DNA of 64,000 nt, from NCBI GenBank assembly GCA_035079385.1, contig JAVHKY010000034.1, positions 7,068,001 through 7,132,000 on the forward strand. Reading direction: 5' to 3'. Below, piece after piece: positions 55,215-64,000 of the stretch. This DNA comes from Aspidiotus rigidus. Lineage: Eukaryota > Arthropoda > Insecta > Hemiptera > Diaspididae. Numbering within the stretch: the stretch's first letter is position 1; every line of letters begins with the position of its first letter. Under the pieces are notes generated by a model. It ran no database searches and had not been told where the DNA came from. It saw nothing but the letters and a program-made list of their open reading frames with translations. Made by a program: the position numbers and the translations under genes.

Positions 55215-57105
55215 TGTAGCATTCGATAAGCAGACGAAACGATATTAATAAATAGACGAAGAGTTACGAGAGCCGTGGAGGTTAGTCTTATCAAACACTG
55301 AACCTACAAAGACACTCACGTTCGAACGAAAGTTAAAAACCGCCTAATAATCAATGAAACAGATAGCATTCGAAAATCTCTTTCAACGTTCCATTCTGGT
55401 ATACAAAGGTAGGATCCGATTCAACTTCTACTTTCCTATATTCATTTAATATGATAATAAGAAATTAAGGCTAGAAGTACTGTACGAGTTATTCTTCTTC
55501 GTAAGATTTAATTTAAACTTTTGTCTTTCTCGTGATTTACAAATCGCGAACAACCAAAGATACCGCAGCCTACACGCTGAATGAATTATTCACCGCGTAC
55601 TTTAATCCTTATACCGTACCTACGTCGTGATTTTAGTCTTACTACGAATGAGTATATCTAATGAACTCAGAGTCTTTAAGCAAAGTTTAGAAAGATTTTC
55701 CGCATGACATGAGTAAGAAGTTATTACAGACGTAAATGCGTGTATTTATCATTACGATCCAAAAAATTCTGGTTCTGATTTACGACTTGCTGGTCTCGAA
55801 ATACCTATTGAATCTAAAATATTCGAGAGATATTTTTTAGAAGTATATTATAGACTGAACAGAAGAGTGTGTCAATGACGCTTGTTCTTGACGAAGTAGA
55901 GATAGTGTCAATGAACAATAATAAAATCGTGAAATGTACTATTTTCCAAGAAAAGGCGAAAGGACTAGGCTCCAGAAGACAAATTATTTACTAATCCAAA
56001 CCAAGGCGAAGCTCGGAGCAAGTGAGTGAGACAAACAATAATAGCAACCAATATGTTAGAATAGCTTAAAGAAAATTTCGAGCCGAATTAGAAATTGTTG
56101 TAATTCTATAAATTTCGTCTTCACATCACCCTTATTCCTACGACCAATAACAATGTTATGAGGCCGTTATCAGCATTTTGTGACAAATTCAATTACAACT
56201 GTATAAATTCCCACACTCGCACTCTCTCGTTGAGCGACCGAGAGGAGATTGGAACACATTACAATGAGCGTGAGCCACCGTCACGGAGGATAAATTCTAT
56301 TTAAAGTCGATATCCAGACTTGTGTATGAACTTATTATGGCTTTGCTTAGGTTTTTTTTATCTCGAAAAAAAGTTTCTCTTCTTTTTTTCCACATTTTCG
56401 TCGATATTAGATTCACCTGCAGAAGTAACGAGCTAAAAATCTCTCATCGTTTCCAAACTCTTTCATTCGTGAAAATTTTTCAAGACTATCTATAAAGGAT
56501 GAATAAATTGGTCTTCACATTTTTCTTTTTCTCTACCTTTTTTTTTTCTTTTTCAGCGCACTACGGCCGCTCGAATGGCATGAAAAGCTAGTTTCATCGC
56601 GTGTGATACAATCAACTCAAGAATATTATCAAAAACCGACGAAAAAATGACTTGGAATTGTCAAGAGGATCTCAAGTTGTAATATTTTTATGATTAGACT
56701 TACGAGATGACATAATCTTTCTAAAGTATTATGAAAATTATCGTTGCACTCAATTTTCATCAACGTAGTTAGAAAGAATATTAGGTATATTATTTTGTAT
56801 TCTTTTTGTGTTATTATTGAGGACATTTTTCTGAGGGTACGAGTAAAGAAGGAACTGAAGTTTCAACTCGAAGAATGGAAATTCTGACACGAAAGCACAG
56901 TTGTAGCCGTAAGGGGGATTTTTACCTGTAAGGACGATGCAGGGGATTCGCATATGGCGTGTCGGCTCCTCCCCTCTGGTGCGCTTAGGGGGTGAGGGGT
57001 CGGGGTCCCTTTGATGAGGCAACTAACTTGACCAACGGGAGAAATATAGCCTATGCGACCACTTAAGATGGTATGTGTGATAACGTAATTAGGCGTTAAG
57101 GGAAG
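55215..57105. other. AT-rich DNA, no gene seen
   Basis: No coding similarity was found. Short minus-strand frames at 56629-57117 overlap each other and look like chance. Confidence 0.45.
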
Positions 57106-57109
57106 ATAA

Positions 57110-57590
57110 AAACCCAAGAAAAAGGAGCGTAAAGAGGTCGATAATGAACATGGTTACGAGTCATCAGCAGCAGATAGCTCCAACCAAAAGGAAAGAGTCA
57201 GCAAGAAGGCGAAAATTGACACAGAGTTTTCACCTGACAAGACTCTTACACTAGTTGTAATTGTTCTACTCAATCTACCCGGAAGACAACTGCTAGAAAT
57301 GAACGCAGACCTGCAGGTAAAAGTTGAAGAGCTAAGAAAGGCAATTATAAAAAAAAAAAGATGTGAAGATCGCCCGAGCAGAAGATTTTACTGCAGGATA
57401 TCAGGTTCAACTGAAGCAACAAAGTACTCAGGTGAACCAGCAGAAGATGATTGTAGTGCGTAAAGGCTCAAGTTCTAGAGTGTCCTCGAGCCGAAAAAGG
57501 TCTTCAATTGAGAAACACCACCTTTACTCTAAAAGAAAATTATACAAAATCATACGTAAAGTTGAAAGAGTATTACGTGACCTGCGATGA
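57110..57590 (+). pseudogene. broken charged coiled-coil-type open frame, origin unknown
   Basis: One frame (57110-57370, no ATG) encodes a Lys/Glu-rich segment (KKKERKEVDNEHGYESS...) and then a helical stretch (LLEMNADLQVKVEELRKAI) with coiled-coil character. At a ten-nucleotide A-run near 57350 the coding character moves to another frame, which continues with ARAEDFTAGYQVQLKQQSTQ and a basic Ser/Arg/Lys-rich end at 57590. It may be a retroelement ORF1/gag fragment or a retrocopy. Its end overlaps the arm of the foldback at 57577-57712. Confidence 0.35.
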
Positions 57591-57712
57591 GGAAAGGATG
57601 CTCATTGCCCTTTGACAGAAACACCATTTCTCTCTGATTGGACATCTAATCAGAGAGAAATGGTGTTTCGGCGCCAATGGGCAATGAGCATCTTTTTCTC
57701 ATCGCAAGTCAC
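57577..57712. mobile_element. foldback element, 63-nt arms and 8-nt loop
   Basis: 57577-57639 (GTGACCTGCGATGAGG...CTGATT) pairs with 57648-57712 (AATCAGAGAGAAATGGTG...CAAGTCAC) with a few mismatches. The loop is GGACATCT. It could form a long RNA hairpin if transcribed. Confidence 0.85.
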
Positions 57713-57739
57713 ATAATTATGTGTAGATAGAAGACAGAA

Positions 57740-57900
57740 TTAGGATCGGTCAATCGCTAGAATCGCTGCGATAGTTTCCAATAAAATTGATTAGGAAACC
57801 AAGGAAATTGAATGTATGTCATGTAAATATCAGTATGTTAATGATTGTGCACAGTTGGTTCCTTCAATTGAGAGCGATTCTAGCGCTGACCGGTTTCGAT
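57740..57900. mobile_element. small inverted-repeat element
   Basis: GGTCAATCGCTAGAATCGCT (57748-57767) pairs with AGCGATTCTAGCGCTGACC (57873-57891). Outer 'gatcg' words also match. It is non-coding and adjacent to the 57577 foldback. Confidence 0.7.
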
Positions 57901-60900
57901 CGTAGTATTACACTAAGTTGCTCATGTATTAGATCAGGATAATTCTGGTTTAAGTGTGCAGTTAGGAACTCATAAGCAAAGTACGTAGCTGTTTGGATTT
58001 TTATTTCAACTTGGTTTTCCCCGAAACATTTCTATCGTCTATCTGTCGTCATTTCATTATTATTACAGAATTCTAGTTCTATTTAACCGTGCCCACTAAT
58101 TGCGCATAATATTTCATCCTGCGGAGCGATGAGCCTAAACTTTTCGTAGCTTATTCGTTTGACAAGATAAAGAGTGGGACGTGCCATCCTTATTGTAAGT
58201 GCGTGGTCGCGAATTATAACGACAGCGAATAATTTATCTTGATTAATATTTTCCTTTGACTTGAATATTATGTGTTTTTTCACAGAGCCTAATTCATCAA
58301 GCCCGCGTATTCAATAATAGTTCCGTTATCAGATTACCTGTATTATGTTTCGCGAGGACTAAATATCGAATTTGAAAAATGTTTTCGTTGAGACCACGTG
58401 TCCGCCTTCTCAGCCGGCCAATGTACACATCGAAAGACTTCAGAGCCTATGCGTGGTATCGATTTTACTTCAGTCTTTGTGCTATCCGATCGGATGAGAA
58501 ACGTATCGTTTTCTGGATGGGATTCATACCTATGGCCCAATGGGATTGAATCGTTGCTCATGAGAAACTTGGGAAACTTTCAAGGACTTAAGTGAGTTAG
58601 TTAATCTTATTGGATATTCTCTTCGGAGCGTAACTGAAAATTTCGAGTACCATGATTGTGTAATGTCTTTGTAACTAAAGAGTCATTAGACTGTCGCTCT
58701 GTAATGAGGTCCTCCATGATCTGTACTTGCAAAGTGAATGTAGATCGTGAGTAAATTAATTTTTTAGAGCGCGTCGGGTGGATAAATGTACAGAGGGGAG
58801 CTGTATCCGATCTTTGTGAACTGTGATACTTACCTGAGGTTGTGATATCTTCATCTACAAACATATCTTCTCTCCTCTGTTCGTATCTATTCCTAACGAG
58901 GAGTCCTCTGTTCGTAGTCATACCCTCTCTCCTTCCTTTCTGCAATAGGCCTATCTTCCACCCAATTTCTTGTACCTTGATTTTTTCGGCGTTTTTATCC
59001 TAGTTTGTGATTTGCACCCTTTATTTCAATCAATTTTTATTTTCCGATTTTATTTAAATCTTGTGATTCTTAACCCCTGTCCCTTTTTTTCGACTTTTTG
59101 ACTATGATTATTCGTTGGTTTTGCCTGCTGTCTGCGGTTTCAGTTATTTTATATTTTATACGTTACGTGCCTGTACCTCCTCCATCGTTATGTCTATTCA
59201 AGAACCTATTGATAGCATGTCTGTACAAAACCGTATAAACATGAAAATATTTTAGATAGGTAGTCTCGCTCCATTTCGAAGTACATACAAGCAAATTAAA
59301 TTTTTTGATGGTCAAATAATTCCCCCAGAAAGTGGTTGCATGAATAAACGGAATTCTACACCGCAGTACATACTTCGTTCTTGACGACGCACATTATTCT
59401 GAACAGAAGAAAGCTTGCCTCGGAAAAATGATAAACACGATGAAGCTGGCGAATGTCGAATTCTGTACGACGAAATAAGGAGATTAATTGCACCGAGAGA
59501 AGGGAAAGAGAGCAGACCACACTAAGAACCACCGGAAGAAAGACAGAATTCGGAATACTGACAAGATCAATTGCACCGAGTGAAAAGAAGAAGAAGAACA
59601 GACCACACACCGAATCACAGAAAGAGACAATATTTGAAACACTAACCCAGTGAATGAGATAAACTTCGAGCACATCTTTTAAGATGAGAACCCGCATCAA
59701 ACCGCGGACAGACCAACAATTTTTCCGGAAAGTAAAACAGAATGTTGTTTCAACGACTGTTGGTAAATTAAAGCTCTGTATAAAAATGGCAAATGTTCTT
59801 TGAATTTTACCTATCTTTTATATCGTAAAAATAACTTTCACGATTCTAGACTATGAGAGTAAAACTTCTGTTCTAAGCTCGTCCTCGATAGTAAAAACAT
59901 TGAAAGAACATAAAATATAATCTTTCCAACTTAGGAAGATAAAAATGTCAAAATAATTTTGTTTTAAGAAAAATGGCTCTTCGTCCTTGAATCTACTGTG
60001 CCTACTTTTCCATCCAATAGCACAGCAAGTGGTTTGAAAACTTTGAAGTGCATGATTCTAATGTGATCGTCCTCTCTCTGAACTTTTTTTCAATAAAGAT
60101 GTAGCCTCTATTTATTTTTGGTACATTACAATTTTTCAACGCAAAACTTTTTTCCTCCTTGTACTTATCATTGGTCTGGCTAAAAGCTTTTTTTTTTCCT
60201 TTCTTCTAAACAAGGAAATTTTCGAGAGGGTCGAGAAGAAAATTTTATGCAATACTTCATCCTTTTCTGCAATTTTGATGGTATTTTTAAGTAAATTCAT
60301 CAGCTCAGGAGGATGCCTTCATGAAATTTGGGCAACAAACGGAGAGTTGAAACAGAAATAAGAAACAAACATACACACATACCAGATTTCACCTAGTCAT
60401 TCCGTCTTCTCGTCGCATTCGACCCTTCAACCTTGACGAAACCCTATTTAGAGTTCTCTCACATAAAACCCCCTCCCTTTTCAAATTTTTTGCATTTCTT
60501 AATCTAAGTCAAAGTCCTTTATAGTTCAATGCCCTCCACTCTTTTCACCATAAGAAAGGTTGATTTGCGAGGAAGGAAATTTTCAAGTTCCAAGTGTAGG
60601 TCGAGATCATTTGAGATCAAGGGCGCAAGTCCATGGGAGACGTAAATCCAGGAATTGAAAGTGGTTAGTCAAATTAAAAACGTATATGATTCATGTCAAA
60701 AGTCAGATCAGCTGTTAACCAAAAAGGAGATTAGTTACTCTGGAGTTAATGTTTACGGTCTAGGTTAGAATCAAGTGAGATAAGACCACTTCTAATAAAG
60801 TATCTATCTCTTATTGAAGGGTACATCTAAAGTGTGTTTTGTAGTATTGAGGGGGAGGAGGGATACTCATATTTTTCTACAAGCGAATTTTTAAACGTTC

Positions 60901-62290
60901 AACGAGAAAAATGAAAAGCTCGATATATCACAATCGACCAAAGGTGTTTAAATGAAGGAAACAACTAAAGGTGATTGAGGGTCATGTCCGTGACTTACGT
61001 AGACTCAATTTTTTATCGGGATTAAAGGAAAAACTTCGAATACGCTTCATAACGGATTTATCCATCGCCGTGCGCCTAAATTTGTCAATTTATTTTGTTC
61101 GTAAAGTACGTCCGGACACTTTCTTCTTATTAATCTATAGAATTTACTCGCAGTATCATAACGTTAGATTATTTATTGGGGTAGGCTTATGTACTATAGC
61201 CGACGTGCATGTGCGCGGAACGTTGTCGAATAAGATTGCCGTTCGTTGGCGCTCGACATCGACATCCGCCTAGGCCGGATTACTTCGCTTCAGAAAAAGG
61301 GTCCAAGTAGTTAGCCTTATTGTGCGATTTAGAGAAGACTGCGAAAATTTATAACAGTATTGGCTATGCAGTAAAAAGGTATGAAAGAGACATAGAATTC
61401 GTGCGTTCGACGCGAGAAATACAACGCAACGTTCCAAACGTAGAACGAATTTCAAATATCTTCACTGTATTTTTGGCGCATAAAATACCTGACACAGAAA
61501 TTGAAATGGAAACGAATATTCGCATTGTATAAATAATGCGTAAGTGCGTCCTTCGAGGGATATTAACTATTAACAAAAGTCCATGTTACCTAATTTGAAT
61601 AATGGACCTGAAACGGTCGCGTGCTCATTTATTAATTCAGTTCAATTTTTTTTTTTTCGAAGTATTCATCGACACGTGTTTTTTTGTACCTTCCTATATT
61701 ATTGAAAATCATGGAGAACGCGTCGCTAAATTTTTGCCAAATGACAATTTCGTATTCATCGGACTTAATTACTCGCTCTATATTGATGGTACAATATGAA
61801 TTATTGATTTTCCATAAAATCAACGAACGACAGACTTTTTTCACCATTGTCAATCATAAGTCTACAAAATTGAAAACATCGAAACGAGAGAATACCATTT
61901 TCGTTCATTTGTGGGGTAGAAAACTTTGTATTATCTGTCCTGTAGCGTCTTTTACAATTGGAATGGAAAATTGGAGAGCACCCACCCTTAGTAGGTACCT
62001 ACATCTATAAATCAAAATTTTCATCTTTCAATGCTTTTAAAAATTGCACTTGTAGCCTAATTTTATGGTGAAGCTGGTTTCTTCTGGTCGATATTTTATC
62101 AATAAAAGAGCGAGGAACTCCAACGGAAACGCAGACAAAATCCATTTAGAAGAACGTTTACTTTATTGTAAGTTTGTTCTAGAAAATTGATACTGTACAA
62201 GTAAGTACCATATAAATGAACATAATATTATCATTTTTTAAAAGCACAATATTGAAAAACTCTAGGATTCACCTGATCTTAGGTACCGGT
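57900..62290. other. AT-rich DNA without recognised genes
   Basis: Several frames of 60-115 codons occur but none shows a motif, and most overlap in other frames. A two-unit tandem repeat of about 82 bp starts at 59487 and 59569 ('aattgcaccgag' landmark). No splice-bounded gene could be built. Confidence 0.4.
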
Positions 62291-62302
62291 ACACCGGTAG
62301 CC

Positions 62303-62527
62303 AACCCGGTAAACATTGTTCCCACTTGAAGTCCTCAAATATAAAGGGCTTCAGGGACACAAAAAGGAAACAGGGCTTCAAATGGGAATTAAAAGGGTAG
62401 TTTTTCCCAAATTAAGCCCTGTTTCCTTTTTGTATCCCTGAAGCCCTTTATATTTGAGGGCTTCATGAGGGCTTCAGAGGGTAGTTTTTCCCAGGGCTTC
62501 AGAGGGCTTCAAATTGTTTACCGGGAA
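62303..62527. mobile_element. foldback element with 46-nt arms and internal 'agggcttca' repeats
   Basis: 62333-62378 (CCTCAAATATAAAGGGCTTC...) pairs with 62414-62459 (...GAAGCCCTTTATATTTGAGG) with one mismatch. The ends CCCGGTAAACATTGTTCC (62305) and ATTGTTTACCGGGAAC (62512-62527) are also inverted. Between them 'agggcttcagagggtagttttt' words repeat. Confidence 0.8.
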
Positions 62528-62843
62528 CAAGTTGTAAAGTTGAATAGGTTCCTTGTAAGCGTATACCTCTGTAGATAAGTTATGGTTTGTCAACAGAACA
62601 AGAAATTCCAATATTTCAGACACATTCTTATAATAGGTATTTCTAATACCTACCTTGAAACAACCTCGGAATATAAAGAGAACGCGATAAATTTTGGGTA
62701 CCTATAAGCTTAGATAAGAAATGATCAACATATGAGTACCTACAATTAACAGGCAATAATGAATCACTGCAATATCAAGTTCATCATAATTTGATGGTTG
62801 TAGCTCTACACAAAAACAATACTAATTGAAGAAGTTTACAAGA

Positions 62844-63213
62844 CTGCCGTACAAAGTGAGATGGAAGTATATCCAAAACAACAATTTGGAGACTGATATA
62901 GGTAGGTATTGCTCTCGAGAACGAAAAAATTTATTCTACAATCCTGCGAATTTCACAATTTCTAATATTTTTCATCTAAGAATCCAATGGCCGTTTTCAA
63001 CTTTTGTTAACGGCATTAGTTTTAGAGATATTTACTAATATTCACATAAGTGGATATATGTCCCATTTTCCAATAAAGGAATAGGATGTATATCCACTTT
63101 CAAATGATTTCACAGACGGAGCACACACGCACACACTGTTAGGTAAATTTGCCAGAAGATCCATTTTTCTAGATTTGTATTTCCGATAGCGTCAATCTCA
63201 CTTTGTACGGCAG
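62844..63213. mobile_element. MITE with 19-bp terminal inverted repeats
   Basis: CTGCCGTACAAAGTGAGAT at 62844-62862 is exactly inverted at 63195-63213. Inside, 'gtggatatatgtcc' and 'ggatgtatatccac' also form an inverted pair. A related partial copy starts at 63560 (CTGCCGTACAAAGTTGGAT). Confidence 0.8.
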
Positions 63214-63559
63214 AAGAAACAATGACAAGTCAGCTACAATGCAATGAAAACATGAATAGAAAAAGCAGTTTTCATAGAATAATTGATAATAATGGAGGAA
63301 GATGAATCAAGAAAGGACATTCTACTTATAAATTACACAGATAGGTAAGCAATATATTGAAGTAAATAATTATTTTGATGAACCAGGACCATCTTCAAAC
63401 GTGATTCAAATATTATAATCAAAATGACAATTACCGGTATTCATTTTCCTGTGACGTCATATGTTGTATCCATGACAGTCATGTATCTCTATCACCACTC
63501 AGGCTGTAAGGCACTCAGAATGATACCTTCCTGGTTTCACGTTTTTTGTTCAGCGAACT

Positions 63560-63690
63560 CTGCCGTACAAAGTTGGATTGACCTACAAAATTGGATTGAT
63601 GTATATCCAAATAATCCAAATCAACAGTTGGGAAGAAGTTACACTTTTTTAAAATAAGATTAATACGGCAAATTGAGATGTAAAAATGTG
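63560..63690. repeat. partial relative of the 62844 MITE
   Basis: It shares the terminal word CTGCCGTACAAAGT and the 'gatgtatatccaaa' inner word. A degenerate inverted end ('tacggcaaattgagat') lies at about 63664. Confidence 0.6.
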
Positions 63691-63693
63691 TTA

Positions 63694-63834
63694 CTATACT
63701 CTGTTCACATTGAGAAAGGATAGGAAGTAGTACCTCGCGAGAACGGAACGGTAGATTGAAATTACCTGGAGTGTTCTCATGTTCTGTTCTCAAGGCACTA
63801 CTTTCTATCCTTTCTTAATGTGAACGGAGTATAG
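63694..63834. mobile_element. foldback element with about 54-nt arms
   Basis: CTATACTCTGTTCACATT at 63694 pairs with AATGTGAACGGAGTATAG ending at 63834. Pairing continues through 'gagaaaggataggaagtagt' with a handful of mismatches. The loop is about 35 nt. Confidence 0.85.
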
Positions 63835-64000
63835 AAGGATTTTTCAATGAGAAATACAATTATCAAACCAGTTTTCCGATACAAGTATCCCTCCTTCCAA
63901 TATTAGCGTTTTTGGATTGTGGTTTGGATATTTTTGACATACATCCAACGTTCATTAATTCAACACAATTCAGAGTGTAGAGTGTTCATCCTATATGTGA
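63835..64000. other. no feature seen
   Basis: Short AT-rich end of the window. Confidence 0.5.

Noticed and set aside
58607..59700. Frames of 112-114 codons on the minus strand
   Set aside because: No motif. Several overlapping frames are equally open, and one follows an 82-bp tandem repeat.

Overview
This is animal nuclear DNA, most likely from an insect and plausibly a plant-sucking hemipteran such as a mealybug or other scale insect (the lineage is inference). The evidence is: several genes split by GT-AG introns, an arthropod-type CHK (ecdysteroid-kinase-like) gene family, a BEL/Pao LTR retrotransposon, Penelope-like and RTE/I-type LINE remnants, and short runs of the insect telomere word TTAGG inside a repeat. 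The window is AT-rich and mostly repeats. There is no operon structure, rRNA, CRISPR array or bacterial signal.

Layout. 1-8.6 kb: decayed LINE pieces, a tRNA-derived SINE candidate, an RTE LINE 3' end, a 12-bp minisatellite and a 0.75-kb element built on a 45-bp minisatellite. 8.6-18.7 kb: two tandem CHK kinase-like genes. The first is intact; the second has a 2-nt frameshift. Penelope-like and RNase H-LINE remnants lie between them. 19.6-38.1 kb: a direct segmental duplication of a two-exon gene encoding a 650-residue AAA-ATPase-like (PF09820-type) protein. The two copies are separated by a 7.2-kb, nearly intact BEL/Pao element (26240-33458; 5-bp target duplication, almost identical LTRs) and by a hairpin-ended repeat. 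38-48 kb: dispersed repeats, Penelope-like fragments and AT-rich DNA. 48.6-50.3 kb: an intact eight-exon N-acetylglucosamine-6-phosphate deacetylase (AMDHD2), the only conserved housekeeping gene. 50.4-64 kb: LINE fragments and a series of foldback (MITE-like) elements.

The most interesting observation is that both duplicated families have the same two-part design. A tiny first exon encodes a predicted signal peptide and ends in a GT donor in phase 1. One long exon then carries an entire enzyme-like domain. A P-loop ATPase-like domain and a kinase-like domain behind signal peptides, in tandem arrays and with altered catalytic motifs (Walker-B Glu to Asp; Brenner-motif His lost), suggest secreted, perhaps non-canonical proteins such as salivary or other effectors. 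That role is inference. The exon structures come from reading splice sites and paralogue alignment by eye and need transcript support.
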